Assembly: GCF_014763045.1 (NCBI RefSeq)
Contig: NZ_JACTAG010000002.1
Span: 434,001-498,000 of the forward strand
Direction: 5' to 3'
DNA length: 64,000 nt
Source of the DNA: Sulfitobacter aestuariivivens
GTDB taxonomy: Bacteria; Pseudomonadota; Alphaproteobacteria; Rhodobacterales; Rhodobacteraceae
Shown here: piece after piece, positions 24,783 to 34,599 of the stretch
How positions within the stretch are numbered: the first letter of the stretch is position 1
How the letters are laid out: each line of letters opens with the position of its first letter
Position numbers and translations under genes: made by a program
Notes under the pieces: generated by a model
What the model was told of the DNA's origin: nothing
What the model saw: only the letters and a program-made list of their open reading frames with translations
Databases searched by the model: none

Positions 24783-26180
24783 ATGCCTGATACATTGCGC
24801 CCCCGTCACTGGCCTCGCGCCAGCTATGACCCCAAATACGACCCGCTGGTGGATGCGGGTCCCGGCCACAACCGGGATCACGCGCCAACCTATTGGATCG
24901 GTACGGCCGGAACACCGCCCGAGGATGATGGCCCCGTTTCGCGGGATATGGATGTGGATGTTGTCGTCATCGGGTCGGGCTATACGGGGCTTTCGACCGC
25001 CATTCATCTTGCCAAGGAACACGGCATCAAAGCCACCGTGCTTGAGGCCAATACCGTCGCCTGGGGGTGTTCAACCCGCAACGGCGGGCAGGCGCAAATC
25101 TCGTCCGGGCGGCTTAAGCGGTCGCAGTGGATTGCGCGTTGGGGCGTGGACGTTGCCAAACAGATGCACGCCGAGGTGTGCGAAGCCTTCGAGATGTTTA
25201 ACGAACTGATCGGATCCGAAGACATCGATTGCGAGCCGCAGACCGGCGGGCACTACTATCTTGCGCACCGCGCCAAGGTTATGCCCAGCCTCGAAAAGGA
25301 ATGTGCGCTTCTCAATGACACCTTTGGCTATGGCGCCAAGATGATGAACCGCGAAGAAGTGCATGAGCACTGCGCGCGCGACATGGAATGCCAGGGCGCC
25401 ATGTGGGAACCGGATGGAACCTCCATCCACGCAGCAAAGCTGGCGTTCAGCTACGTGCGGCTAGCCCGTAAGCTGGGTGCAACGATACATACAGCCAGCC
25501 CGGTGATGGGATGGACTTACAAGGACGGCGTACACCATCTGACAACTCCGGGCGGCACCGTGCGCGCAAGGGCCGTGGCGCTTGCCACTGCCGGATACAC
25601 ACCCACCGGCCTGAACTACCGCACCAAGCACCGGCTGATGCCGATCCTGTCCAACTCTATCGTGACGCGTCCGCTGACCGACGAGGAACTGGCAGAATGC
25701 GGGTTTCAGACCAAATCACCACTGACCGACACGCGCACGCTGCGTCACTACTACCGCTTTCTGCCCGACAACCGGGTACAGATCGGCAGCCGCAGCGCGA
25801 TCACCGGCAGGGATGCGGAAAATCCCAAGCACCTTGCGCTCCTGCTCAAGGGGTTGCACCGCAAGTTTCCTGCGCTGGCGGATGTCGATCTTGATTATTC
25901 ATGGTGGGGATGGGTCGATGTCAGTCACGACATGATGCCACGTGTATTCCAGCCCGATCCGGATCGCGCTGTCTATTATGCGATGGGCTACGGTGGCAAT
26001 GGCGTGATGTATTCCGCGCAGGCGGGCAAAAGGCTGGCACAACTTGTCGCGGGGCAAAAAATCCCCGATCTGCCGATCTTCACTTCTGCCTTGCCAAGCC
26101 ATGGCATTCTGACCCCTTTCAGGCGATTAGGACAGCGGATGATGTATCCGTACTACTACCTCAAGGATGAAATCCTCTGA
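24783..26180 (+). CDS. FAD-dependent oxidoreductase, DAO family (gamma-glutamylputrescine oxidase-like)
   Basis: 465 residues. The dinucleotide motif GSGYTG lies at about 64-69, and ANTVAWGCSTRNGGQ is the flavin-contact region typical of PuuB-type oxidases. The C-terminal DAO part has YAMGYGGNGVMYSAQAGKRLA. Related enzymes oxidise gamma-glutamylputrescine or other secondary amines to aldehydes. GAAAGGACCAAGGTC gives a ribosome site. The stop overlaps the cupin start (TGATG). Confidence 0.88.
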   Translation: MPDTLRPRHWPRASYDPKYDPLVDAGPGHNRDHAPTYWIGTAGTPPEDDGPVSRDMDVDVVVIGSGYTGLSTAIHLAKEHGIKATVLEANTVAWGCSTRNGGQAQISSGRLKRSQWIARWGVDVAKQMHAEVCEAFEMFNELIGSEDIDCEPQTGGHYYLAHRAKVMPSLEKECALLNDTFGYGAKMMNREEVHEHCARDMECQGAMWEPDGTSIHAAKLAFSYVRLARKLGATIHTASPVMGWTYKDGVHHLTTPGGTVRARAVALATAGYTPTGLNYRTKHRLMPILSNSIVTRPLTDEELAECGFQTKSPLTDTRTLRHYYRFLPDNRVQIGSRSAITGRDAENPKHLALLLKGLHRKFPALADVDLDYSWWGWVDVSHDMMPRVFQPDPDRAVYYAMGYGGNGVMYSAQAGKRLAQLVAGQKIPDLPIFTSALPSHGILTPFRRLGQRMMYPYYYLKDEIL

Positions 26181-26539
26181 TGACCCATTCAGTAATCAAC
26201 TTTGCCACCCATTCAGGCACCAAATCCGAACGCCGTTTGGCAAACCTGCCGGACCGCGTGGTGGACGGGGACCCGCATCATGAAACAACCGTGCATTTTG
26301 ACAATGGCGTGCTGGCGGGCACTTGGACCAGCACGCCTGGCAAATGGCATGCGTTTACCGACCGGGACGAGTTCTGCTACATCGTTTCGGGCCATTGCCA
26401 GCTGATCTCTGCTACAGGCGACATCCAGGACTTTCGCGCCGGCGATGCCTTCCTGATCCCGAACGGTTTCAAAGGGTTCTGGAACGTGATCGAGACAACG
26501 ACAAAACACTTTGTCATCCGTGATTACAGCGACAGCTGA
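26180..26539 (+). CDS. cupin domain protein (DUF861/EutQ-like)
   Basis: 119 residues. The single cupin barrel shows GTWTSTPGKWHAFTDRDEFCYI and a second motif around GDAFLIPNGFKGFW. DUF861 cupins commonly accompany DAO-type oxidases, as here, where the two are translationally coupled. The function of the pair is probably amine catabolism; the cupin's own role is unknown. Confidence 0.82.
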   Translation: MTHSVINFATHSGTKSERRLANLPDRVVDGDPHHETTVHFDNGVLAGTWTSTPGKWHAFTDRDEFCYIVSGHCQLISATGDIQDFRAGDAFLIPNGFKGFWNVIETTTKHFVIRDYSDS

Positions 26540-26671
26540 CAAAGCAACCCGTCATTCCGGTCTTTCCCCCCTTCCGCAGCGCCACACGCCCTTCCCAAAG
26601 CGCCAAACCCCACATATAGTGCCCGCAACAATATCCTGCGCAAATGCGGGCGGGCAGAGGGACGAAGGCAC

Positions 26672-27481
26672 ATGGCGCACATTATCGTCGTCGGGAACGA
26701 AAAAGGCGGCGCGGGCAAGTCGACCGTGTCGATGCATCTGGCGACCGCGCTGGTGCGTATGGGGCACAAGGTCAGCGGCCTGGATCTGGACCTGCGACAG
26801 CGCACATTCGGGCGCTATATCGACAACCGCAAGGCGTTCATCGCTGAATCCGGGCTTGAGCTTGCCTGCCCGTCCCTGACCGAATTGCCCGAGGTTGAGC
26901 CCGGATCGCTGCGGCCGGGCGAGAACGTCTATGATCACCGGTTGAGTGCTGCTGTCGCGGGCATGGAAACCGGCAATGACTTTATCCTCATCGACTGCCC
27001 CGGCTCACACACGCGCCTCAGCCAGGTCGCGCATTCGCTGGCCGATACGCTGGTGACGCCGCTCAATGACAGCTTTGTCGACTTTGATCTCTTGGCTCAC
27101 ACCGACCCAAACGGCGAAAGGATCACCGGCCCGTCAGTCTATTCCGAAATGGTCTGGAACGCCCGCCAGTTACGCGCGCAGGCGGGTCTTGCCCCTATCG
27201 ACTGGATCGTGGTGCGCAACCGTCTGGGCGCGCAACGCATGGTCAACAAGGAAAAGATGGAGCGGGTCATCGACCTGCTGTCCAAACGCATCGGGTTCCG
27301 CGTGGCGCCGGGTTTCAACGAACGGGTGATCTTCCGCGAGCTTTTCCCACGTGGTCTGACGCTGCTCGACCTCAAGGACATCGGCGTCAAACAGCTAAAC
27401 ATCTCGAACGTTGCCGCAAGGCAAGAACTGCGGGATCTGGTCAAGGCACTGAACCTTCCGGGCGTAACGGCGGATTTCTGA
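26672..27481 (+). CDS. mipZ: division-plane positioning ATPase MipZ
   Basis: 269 residues. The deviant Walker A KGGAGKST is at 11-18, with ILIDCPGSHTRLS as Walker B region. The stretch WNARQLRAQAGLAPIDWIVVRNRLG separates MipZ from ParA and ApbC. In Caulobacter MipZ forms gradients from the ParB-bound poles and blocks FtsZ assembly, placing division at midcell. The gene is monocistronic here, with a convergent cyclase gene downstream. Confidence 0.93.
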   Translation: MAHIIVVGNEKGGAGKSTVSMHLATALVRMGHKVSGLDLDLRQRTFGRYIDNRKAFIAESGLELACPSLTELPEVEPGSLRPGENVYDHRLSAAVAGMETGNDFILIDCPGSHTRLSQVAHSLADTLVTPLNDSFVDFDLLAHTDPNGERITGPSVYSEMVWNARQLRAQAGLAPIDWIVVRNRLGAQRMVNKEKMERVIDLLSKRIGFRVAPGFNERVIFRELFPRGLTLLDLKDIGVKQLNISNVAARQELRDLVKALNLPGVTADF

Positions 27482-27576
27482 CGCAAGGCATGGTGTCTGC
27501 CGCGCAGGCAAAACAGCCGCCCAACGTCATGCAATCAAGATGACTCTCCGGCTGACCCACATGCGCTAGACAAACT

Positions 27577-29487
27577 TCAATTCAGCCCAGCCTTTCGCAT
27601 TCCCTCCAGAAGGATGCGGCGCTGGTCTTCTGACGAAAAGATCTGGGCAAAGTTGTTGGCGTCGAAAAACGGATAGCGTGAATAGCCCTCTGCCACCAGT
27701 TCTGCAGCTTCTGCGTCTTGATCTAGCATGGCGTGGGCTGCCGCCCGCACAAACAGGCTGGTCGCCTCTTCATTCGAAACAAGGGGAAACCGTTTGGCCA
27801 GTTCAATAACCTTCTGGAATTGACCCGTTACATAGTATGAGAACATCGGACAGTTGATTTCGTCAGAACGCGGGTATGGATCGATTGCCATCGCCATCTC
27901 AGCTGACGTCAGCGCCTCTTCCGATTTTCCGGAAAACATAAGGATGCTGCAGCGCTCCGCATGGCTTTGCGCATTGTTCGGGTTAAGCGAAAGAGACTTG
28001 TCAATGAGCCGTTCCGCTTCGGATAACTGACCCGAGTATTTGAGGACCGCAGCTTTCAGAGAGTAGGCACGAGAATTAAACGGATCAAGGTTGATTGCCT
28101 GATCCGCATTGTCTCTGGCCGCATCCCAAGCGCCCTGCGGCCACTGGGTCCAGCCAAATTTCAGGTCATTCAAATAGGTGTAGCCTAGTTCGGCAAATGC
28201 CACCGCGTAGCTCTTATCCATTTCGATGGCGCGCTCAAAATGGTCCCTTGCATCATCGTTGGCTTTAAGACTGATCTCGCGCATGAAATCGCGTCCGCGC
28301 AGCACAAGATCGTACGCGGTAAGGCTGTTCGTGGGCGCCACCGCGACGCGCGCTTCCTCGGCTTGCGTCACACGGACCGCCAAGGCCGCAACAATTTGGC
28401 GCGTCAATCTATCCTGTACCTCGAAGAGGTCGAGGATGTCTTCATCGTAGCGATCCGACCAGATTAGAACACCTGTACTGGCTTCGGTCAGTTGAACACT
28501 TAAGCGGATCATATCTTCTGATCGTTGAACAGAGCCACTGACGACATAGGTCGCTCCGAGCTCGGTCGCGCGCTCAAGCGCGGACCCGACAGGGTTCTTC
28601 AAAGGCTCAACGGCGCTCCACGATAGCACAAGCAACCCGGAGAAACGGCCTAGTGAAGCGATTACGTCTTCGGTGACACCATCGCTAAAGTAGGATTGAT
28701 CACCTTGGCCGCCTCTGTTTTCGAAGGGCAACACAGCAATGGTCGGACGAGCGGATTTGACGGGCACCGTGGTGCCGATTGGCGCTGACGTCTGTGTGGC
28801 TTGGGTCGTCCCAACTGTGCTGCTGTTGAAAACCCACCAACCCACCAGAGCTGTTGTGAAAGCAACCAGTGTGAGCAATGCGACAATGCCACGTGCCCGG
28901 CGTTTGCGCGGTTTCGCCGGTGCGATACCACCCGTTGATTTCTGCACCGCATAGACATGAAGCGGTGCGTCAATATTCTTGACCTGATGGGTCCCTTTGT
29001 CCTCGAAGTGGAGTTCGAGCTTGTTTCCGATCTGGTCACGCACGGCAGAGGTCACGGCGATTCCGCCCGGATCTGCAAGGGCCTCCACCCGAGCGGCGAC
29101 ATTGACACCGTTTCCGAAAATATCGTCACCATCGACGATTATGTCACCCAGATTGAGACCGATCCTGAAGCGCAACTGCTCGGCCAGGGGTACCGTCTTA
29201 TTTTTCTCGGCAAGAGCGTCCTGAATAGCCACAGCTGCTGAGAGCGCATCTACCACGCTGTCGAAAACGGCAAGAATTGCGTCTCCTGCTGTCCCTACGA
29301 TCCGCCCCCGGTATTCGACCAGATGTCGGTTGATCAGGTCGCGCCACTCAATAAGTCGTGCGTGTGTCCTGACCTCATCAGTTGCCATGAGGCGACTGAA
29401 GCCAACGACATCGGCATGCAGAACCGCAGCCAGTCGGCGGTTGGAAAGTCCTGCCGGACCTTCCGCGGGGGTCTTAGGATTTGACAA
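27577..29487 (-). CDS. membrane class III nucleotide cyclase with TPR region
   Basis: 636 residues. A class III cyclase domain covers about 17-185, with metal-binding D26 in LHADVVGFSRLM and D69 in GTAGDAILAVF, plus NGVNVAARVE. One membrane helix follows at about 200-221. The extracytoplasmic part has a TolB/FlgO-like block (RPTIAVLPFENRGG... DGVTEDVIASLGRF) at about 245-370 and TPR-like repeats from about 400 to 600. The order cyclase-membrane span-TPR is common in alphaproteobacteria, suggesting that binding events outside the membrane set cAMP inside. Ligand unknown. It is convergent with mipZ. Confidence 0.9.
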   Translation of the reverse strand: MSNPKTPAEGPAGLSNRRLAAVLHADVVGFSRLMATDEVRTHARLIEWRDLINRHLVEYRGRIVGTAGDAILAVFDSVVDALSAAVAIQDALAEKNKTVPLAEQLRFRIGLNLGDIIVDGDDIFGNGVNVAARVEALADPGGIAVTSAVRDQIGNKLELHFEDKGTHQVKNIDAPLHVYAVQKSTGGIAPAKPRKRRARGIVALLTLVAFTTALVGWWVFNSSTVGTTQATQTSAPIGTTVPVKSARPTIAVLPFENRGGQGDQSYFSDGVTEDVIASLGRFSGLLVLSWSAVEPLKNPVGSALERATELGATYVVSGSVQRSEDMIRLSVQLTEASTGVLIWSDRYDEDILDLFEVQDRLTRQIVAALAVRVTQAEEARVAVAPTNSLTAYDLVLRGRDFMREISLKANDDARDHFERAIEMDKSYAVAFAELGYTYLNDLKFGWTQWPQGAWDAARDNADQAINLDPFNSRAYSLKAAVLKYSGQLSEAERLIDKSLSLNPNNAQSHAERCSILMFSGKSEEALTSAEMAMAIDPYPRSDEINCPMFSYYVTGQFQKVIELAKRFPLVSNEEATSLFVRAAAHAMLDQDAEAAELVAEGYSRYPFFDANNFAQIFSSEDQRRILLEGMRKAGLN

Positions 29488-29625
29488 ACTTACTTGCCTC
29501 GTTGGTATCAGACAGTAGACTTGGCTCAGTCTAAGTGGGTCTTCAGCCTTTATTACGTCTTGGGCTATCGAATTTTAGTCGGGTTGGCCACAAAGTCGAC
29601 CCATCATTACTGAGAGGCACGCAAA

Positions 29626-30087
29626 GTGACTATGACTCTGACAAGACGCCGCGCGATAGCAATTGCACTGGCATCAATGACTGCTGGCTTTCCGGTTCTT
29701 GCCGAAGAACTGATCAGCACTGACAGCAGCAATCTTGCGCTTTCGGGATATGACCCGGTGGCCTACTTCACGCAATCAAAACCCGTGGAGGGCAGTCCAG
29801 ACATCAACCTGGAATGGCAGGGCGCGAATTGGCAATTTGCGTCACCGGAACATCGCGCAATGTTTGCAGACAACCCGGACAAGTATGCGCCCCGATATGG
29901 TGGTTTCTGCGCGGGAGGCATGTCTCTCGGGCGCAAGACCGTTGTCGACCCAGAAGCCTGGATGATCGTCGACGGAAAACTCTTCATGGGAGGATCCCAT
30001 GGCGCGATTGCCTATATGGAAAAGGACACCGACGAGAAAATCGCAAAGGCGGACAAGAACTGGGAAACTCTAGGCGTTACCAACTAA
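29626..30087 (+). CDS. exported YHS-domain protein
   Basis: 153 residues from a GTG at 29626, chosen because GAGAGG lies 8 bases upstream; an ATG at 29632 is possible. The N-terminus TLTRRRAIAIALASMTAGFPVLAE is a signal sequence with a twin-arginine-like RRR. The YHS-like part reads LSGYDPVAYFTQSKPVEGS, then FASPEHRAMFADNPDKYAPRYGGFCA. YHS domains are small metal-linked modules found with heavy metal and heme proteins; this periplasmic type has no settled role. The cyclase gene is divergent. Confidence 0.83.
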   Translation: MTMTLTRRRAIAIALASMTAGFPVLAEELISTDSSNLALSGYDPVAYFTQSKPVEGSPDINLEWQGANWQFASPEHRAMFADNPDKYAPRYGGFCAGGMSLGRKTVVDPEAWMIVDGKLFMGGSHGAIAYMEKDTDEKIAKADKNWETLGVTN

Positions 30088-30179
30088 TCACTCGCGACTT
30101 CTAAAATCATGCCACCTTCTCTGCCATGAGGACGAATGAATTGGGGCTTTGGGCTCGAACCAGACGTCCCTCAATGCAG

Positions 30180-30352
30180 ACCTTACGGCAGGTCGCCCAG
30201 ATCCCTTTAAGCCTGCGCCGTACTTACGCCGCGCTTCGTCACCAATTCCACCGCTTCCTGCTTAAACTCGCGGCTGAACATCCTTCTCGTCTTATGGATT
30301 CTCCGGCTTCATAAACGCCTTATCTCGGCGTCCACAAAACCGGCAGCAGGCC
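30180..30352 (-). mobile_element. decayed left end of an IS3-family element
   Basis: On the minus strand a leader ending GACGCCGAGATAAGGCG and an AGACGAGAAGG ribosome site precede the start of an orfA-like frame, which then breaks down. Only this one end is present; no orfB, no right inverted repeat and no target duplication could be seen. Confidence 0.65.
30207..30281 (-). pseudogene. IS3-type transposase OrfA fragment
   Basis: 24 codons starting MFSREFKQEAVELVTKRG, the N-terminus of an IS3-family HTH transposase subunit, end at an in-frame TAA after VSTAQA. The expected ARDLG continues beyond the stop (RDLG is still visible) before further stops. Clearly inactive. Confidence 0.75.
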
Positions 30353-30387
30353 ACCCGGTGCGTGGTGCAACATCGGTCATTCAGGGC

Positions 30388-31272
30388 TCAGGACGGACCT
30401 TGCCGAGCCGCGCGCGGTCTCCGGCGTCGCAACGCAACAAGGTTCGAAACCGCAAGCGCACCCACAACAACGGCCCCTCCGACCAATGCATATGACCCCG
30501 GGTCCTCTCCCACCACGATCCATGCAAGGATCGGTGCAAGCACCGACTCCAATAAAACCAACAACCCGACCTCTGCACTGGTGATATAGCGCGGCCCGAT
30601 GGCCAGCAGCACGGAACTGACAACGATAAATCCCACGTGCATCGCCACCAGAACCCACTGGCTGTCGGGTATCGACATGGGTGCTGCCCAGGGCAGGATC
30701 GCAAGCCCCCCCAGCACATAACCAATGGCGACGCCCGGCACCATTGACGTGCCTCGCACGGCGCGCGCGGCAGTCAGGGCAGCGGCAAAAGATGCGGACA
30801 CCGCAAGCGCCAGCAAGTCCCCGGCAAGTGACGCATTTTCCGTCTCGCCCGACCCATAGGCGATGATCGCCAACCCCGGCAGCACGGCGGCAATGGTCAG
30901 ATACATGCGTGGGGTGATCGTCTCGCTCAGGAAGATGCGGCTGAGGATCATCGCGAAAACCGGCAGTGAGGCGATGATGAACACCACATTCGCCACTGAC
31001 GTCAGTGCCACGGCGATCACGAACAGAACGCCGCTGCCGCCCAGCCCGATCACATAAATCAGCCCCGGCAGCCCTGTTGCAGCAAATGCGCGAAATGGCG
31101 CCGTCCCTTGCCGCGCCAACAGGAAAGTCCCGATGCAAATCCCCACAAGCGAGACACGCCAAAAAGCGATGGTCAGCGGGGCGGCATCAATCAGGCGCAC
31201 GAAAAGGCTGTCGGGCACTACGGCAAGCACGGCAATCAGCGTGATCCACAGCCCCTTGGCTTGGTCAGTCAT
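30388..31272 (-). CDS. EamA/DMT family transporter
   Basis: 294 residues, ten membrane helices in two EamA halves (FWRVSLVGICIGTFLLA and LLVLLESVLAPILAWIVVGE). A basic tail RRRRPRAARQ ends the protein in the cytoplasm. It lies next to the MarR-regulated homogentisate genes but is a separate unit; the MarR gene precedes it on the same strand by 27 bases. Substrate unknown; an aromatic acid or amino acid exporter is possible from context. Confidence 0.87.
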   Translation of the reverse strand: MTDQAKGLWITLIAVLAVVPDSLFVRLIDAAPLTIAFWRVSLVGICIGTFLLARQGTAPFRAFAATGLPGLIYVIGLGGSGVLFVIAVALTSVANVVFIIASLPVFAMILSRIFLSETITPRMYLTIAAVLPGLAIIAYGSGETENASLAGDLLALAVSASFAAALTAARAVRGTSMVPGVAIGYVLGGLAILPWAAPMSIPDSQWVLVAMHVGFIVVSSVLLAIGPRYITSAEVGLLVLLESVLAPILAWIVVGEDPGSYALVGGAVVVGALAVSNLVALRRRRPRAARQGPS

Positions 31273-31299
31273 GTCAGAATTGTTGACCTAATGCGTTGC

Positions 31300-31749
31300 T
31301 CAAGTAAAGGAAATTGGTTTGGACTCAGCCAACTTCACCAAAGCCGTTCGCAAAACAGCTACCTCATCGCGGCTCAGCCCATTCAGCAAACTGACTTCAT
31401 AGCGTGCCGCGATGCCGCTCAGATCTTCGTAAGCGGCTCGACCCTTGGCGGTCAGCGTCAGGTGCTCCATTCGACGGTCATCGGTGTCCCGCGCGCGGGT
31501 TACCATGCGCCTTTCCGTCAGGCGGTGCACCGCGCGGCTGATCTTGGTCTTGTGCATCTTGGCCCGCGTGCCGATTTCACTGGCGGTCATGCGCCCGTAA
31601 AGGCCCAGATGGAACAGAACCCGCCATTCGGTGCGCAACATGCCATAGCGGCCCTTGTAAACTTTTTCAAAGGCAAGCGAACTGGTCTCAGCCGCCTGGT
31701 TCAACAGGTAAGGAATGAATTTTTCAAGCTCGAATTCTGTCGATTGCAT
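31300..31749 (-). CDS. MarR family regulator, probable homogentisate-pathway repressor
   Basis: 149 residues from the ATG at 31749 ([17 protein letters not shown]). The winged helix-turn-helix includes [24 protein letters not shown] and the wing [17 protein letters not shown]. It is divergent from hmgA with an 85-base gap that holds a dyad, a layout typical of HmgR-type repressors that respond to homogentisate. The DMT gene follows downstream. Confidence 0.88.
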   Translation of the reverse strand: MQSTEFELEKFIPYLLNQAAETSSLAFEKVYKGRYGMLRTEWRVLFHLGLYGRMTASEIGTRAKMHKTKISRAVHRLTERRMVTRARDTDDRRMEHLTLTAKGRAAYEDLSGIAARYEVSLLNGLSRDEVAVLRTALVKLAESKPISFT

Positions 31750-31763
31750 GCTGCTGCCCTTGT

Positions 31764-31781
31764 TAGTTACAAATCCAACTA
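31764..31781. promoter_or_regulatory. candidate MarR operator between marR and hmgA
   Basis: TAGTT-N8-AACTA, a perfect 5 bp dyad in an AT-rich stretch, centred in the divergent promoter region. Confidence 0.5.
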
Positions 31782-31834
31782 TTACAAACGCAACAGATTC
31801 TGCAAGGGCCTTCGGGGCCAGCAAAGAGGATGCG

Positions 31835-33196
31835 ATGAACCGTCAGACCAATCCAACCACTATGAAGTCCGCCGCCACACCCATGGGCACACACGAAGGT
31901 TACATGCCCGGCTTTGGCAATGACTTTGAAACCGAGGCCCTGCCGGGTGCCCTGCCGCAGGGCATGAACAGCCCGCAAAAATGCAACTACGGCCTTTATG
32001 GCGAACAGCTCAGCGGCACGGCCTTCACCGCCCCCAGCCACCAGAACGAACGCACGTGGTGCTACCGCATCCGCCCGTCCGTCAAGCATTCGCACCGCTA
32101 TGAAAAGATTGAGCTGCCTTACTGGAAATCCGCGCCGCACATCCCGCAGGATGTAACTTCGTTGGGCCAGTACCGCTGGGATCCGCTGCCGCATACGCCG
32201 GAAAAGCTGACGTGGCTGACCGGCATGCGGACGATGACCACAGCCGGAGACGTGAACACCCAGGTCGGCATGGCAAGCCATATTTATCTGGTGACCGACA
32301 GCATGGTGGACAGCTATTTCTACTCAGCTGATTCAGAACTGCTGGTTGTGCCCCAGGAAGGTCGCCTGCGGTTTTGCACCGAATTGGGCGTGATCGATCT
32401 GGAGCCCAAGGAAATCGCCATCCTGCCACGCGGTCTGCTGTACCGTGTTGAAGTTCTCGAAGGTCCGGCACGTGGCTTTGTTTGCGAAAACTACGGTCAG
32501 AAATTCGAATTGCCGGGGCGCGGGCCCATCGGCGCGAACTGCATGGCCAACCGGCGCGACTTCAAAACACCCGTCGCTGCGTTCGAAGACAGGGAAGTGC
32601 CGTCAACCGTCACCATCAAGTGGTGCGGGCAATTCCATGAGACCAAGATTGGCCACAGCCCACTGGATGTGGTCGCCTGGCATGGCAACTATGCGCCGGT
32701 GAAATACGACCTGCGGACCTACTGCCCCGTGGGGGCGATCCTCTTTGACCACCCTGACCCATCGATCTTTACCGTGCTGACGGCAGCATCGGGCGTCGAG
32801 GGCACTGCCAACATCGACTTCGTGCTGTTCCGCGAACGCTGGATGGTGGCCGAAGATACCTTCCGCCCGCCGTGGTACCACAAGAACGTGATGTCCGAAC
32901 TGATGGGCAATATCTACGGCCAGTATGACGCCAAGCCCAAGGGGTTCGTGCCCGGCGGCATGTCGCTGCACAATATGATGCTGCCGCACGGACCGGACAA
33001 GAACGCCTTTGAAGGGGCATCCAATGCCGATCTCAAGGCCGAAAAGCTGGACAACACCATGTCCTTCATGTTCGAAACCCGCTTTCCGCAGCACCTGACC
33101 GAATTTGCCGCCAAGCAGGCCCCTCTGCAGGACGACTACATCGACTGCTGGTCGGATATCGAAAAGAAATTCGACGGGACACCGGGAAAGAAATAA
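31835..33196 (+). CDS. hmgA: homogentisate 1,2-dioxygenase
   Basis: 453 residues from the ATG at 31835, with AAAGAGGA upstream. Family signatures include [18 protein letters not shown] and [14 protein letters not shown] near the N-terminus, and the iron-binding region [14 protein letters not shown] with a His at the start and Glu six residues later. [10 protein letters not shown] supplies a further conserved His. The enzyme opens the ring of homogentisate to maleylacetoacetate in Tyr/Phe breakdown. fahA follows; no maleylacetoacetate isomerase gene is in the window. Confidence 0.97.
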   Translation: MNRQTNPTTMKSAATPMGTHEGYMPGFGNDFETEALPGALPQGMNSPQKCNYGLYGEQLSGTAFTAPSHQNERTWCYRIRPSVKHSHRYEKIELPYWKSAPHIPQDVTSLGQYRWDPLPHTPEKLTWLTGMRTMTTAGDVNTQVGMASHIYLVTDSMVDSYFYSADSELLVVPQEGRLRFCTELGVIDLEPKEIAILPRGLLYRVEVLEGPARGFVCENYGQKFELPGRGPIGANCMANRRDFKTPVAAFEDREVPSTVTIKWCGQFHETKIGHSPLDVVAWHGNYAPVKYDLRTYCPVGAILFDHPDPSIFTVLTAASGVEGTANIDFVLFRERWMVAEDTFRPPWYHKNVMSELMGNIYGQYDAKPKGFVPGGMSLHNMMLPHGPDKNAFEGASNADLKAEKLDNTMSFMFETRFPQHLTEFAAKQAPLQDDYIDCWSDIEKKFDGTPGKK

Positions 33197-33201
33197 TCGA
33201 T

Positions 33202-33262
33202 GGTGGCGGGGTCAACCCCGCCCTACACACCAACCGTAGGGCGGGGTTTGCTCCGCCGCACC
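33202..33262. repeat. compound palindrome between hmgA and fahA
   Basis: Two arms, each itself a hairpin, pair with each other: GGCGGGGT-CA-ACCCCGCC on the left, and GTAGGGCGGGGTTTGCTCCG on the right, whose complement resembles the left arm. The spacer between arms is about 10 bases. This looks like a REP-like dispersed palindromic element. Confidence 0.65.
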
Positions 33263-33276
33263 GATAGGAAAAACAC

Positions 33277-34530
33277 ATGACACTGATGACCTCCTGGGTG
33301 GAAAGCGCAAATTCCCCCGACACTGACTTTCCGCTCAACAACCTGCCCTACGGCGTCTTTTCCACCAACAGCCTGGAGCCGCGCTGCGGGGTCGCCATCG
33401 GCGATATGATCCTCGATATGGCAGCACTTGAGGAAGCAGAACTTGTCACCCTCTGGGATGAACCGGTATTCGACGTCCCCTATTGGAACGACGTGATGGA
33501 CCTGGGCCCCGACACCTGGGAGGCCCTGCGCGCCCGGCTGATCGAACTGCTCAGCACCGATGCCCCCGATCAGGCAACCGTCGCCCCGCATCTTGTCCCG
33601 ATGGGGGACGCGCGGCTGCACATGCCGATGGTCGTCTCCGAATACACTGACTTTTACGCAGGCAAACACCATGCCACCAACGTCGGCACCATGTTCCGTG
33701 GTGCAGAGAATGCCCTGCCCCCGAACTGGCTGCACATCCCGATCGGCTACAACGGTCGCGCCTCGACGGTGGTCGTCTCAGGCACCGACATCCACCGCCC
33801 CAACGGCCAGCTCAAGGCGCCGGACGCTGAAAAACCCGGATTTGGCCCCTGCAAGCGGCTCGATATCGAACTGGAAATGGGGGCCATCGTCGGCACCTCG
33901 ACGGAGATGGGGCAGCCCGTCACCGTGGCCGAAGCGGATGAGATGATCTTTGGCTATGTCCTGCTGAACGACTGGTCGGCCCGCGACATTCAAGCCTGGG
34001 AATACCAGCCGCTGGGCCCGTTCCAGGCCAAGGCCTTTGCCACATCCATCAGCCCCTGGATCGTGACCCGCGCCGCGTTGGAGCCCTTCCGCACCTCCAC
34101 ACCAGAGCGCGAAAAGGATCTGTTGCCCTACCTGAAGGAACCGGGCCCGATGCTCTATGACATCGACCTGGCAGTCATCATCGAACCCGAAGGCGGCGCA
34201 CAAGAGGTCATCGCGCGCACCAACTACAACGAAATGTACTACTCTGCCGCACAACAACTCACGCACCACGCCTCTTCCGGCTGCGCCATGAACGCGGGCG
34301 ACCTTCTGGGCTCCGGCACCATCTCTGGCCCGGAAAAAGACCAGCGCGGAAGCTTGCTGGAACTCAGCTGGGGGGGCAAGGAACCCCTGACCCTGCAGGA
34401 CGGATCCGAACGCAGCTTCCTTGAGGACGGCGACACAATGATCCTGACCGGCCATGCGCAAGGGTATGGTTTCAAAATCGGTTTTGGCGCCTGTGCAGGA
34501 AAAATCCTGGCGGCGATTCCCTACCCCTGA
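33277..34530 (+). CDS. fahA: fumarylacetoacetase
   Basis: 417 residues. The N-terminal SH3-like domain begins WVESANSPDTDFPLNNLP. The catalytic FAH domain has the YTDFYAGKHHATNVG loop, PIGYNGRASTVVVSG, the metal ligand region IELEMGAIVG and YVLLNDWSARDIQAWEY. It splits fumarylacetoacetate into fumarate and acetoacetate, the last step of the homogentisate path. The ATG is preceded by ATAGGAAAAAC. Confidence 0.96.
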   Translation: MTLMTSWVESANSPDTDFPLNNLPYGVFSTNSLEPRCGVAIGDMILDMAALEEAELVTLWDEPVFDVPYWNDVMDLGPDTWEALRARLIELLSTDAPDQATVAPHLVPMGDARLHMPMVVSEYTDFYAGKHHATNVGTMFRGAENALPPNWLHIPIGYNGRASTVVVSGTDIHRPNGQLKAPDAEKPGFGPCKRLDIELEMGAIVGTSTEMGQPVTVAEADEMIFGYVLLNDWSARDIQAWEYQPLGPFQAKAFATSISPWIVTRAALEPFRTSTPEREKDLLPYLKEPGPMLYDIDLAVIIEPEGGAQEVIARTNYNEMYYSAAQQLTHHASSGCAMNAGDLLGSGTISGPEKDQRGSLLELSWGGKEPLTLQDGSERSFLEDGDTMILTGHAQGYGFKIGFGACAGKILAAIPYP

Positions 34531-34599
34531 ATTTCACCCTTTTTCAAATACCTGAAACCAACACGTGCCCAAGGGCACCGCCGTCAAGAGGACAGAACC

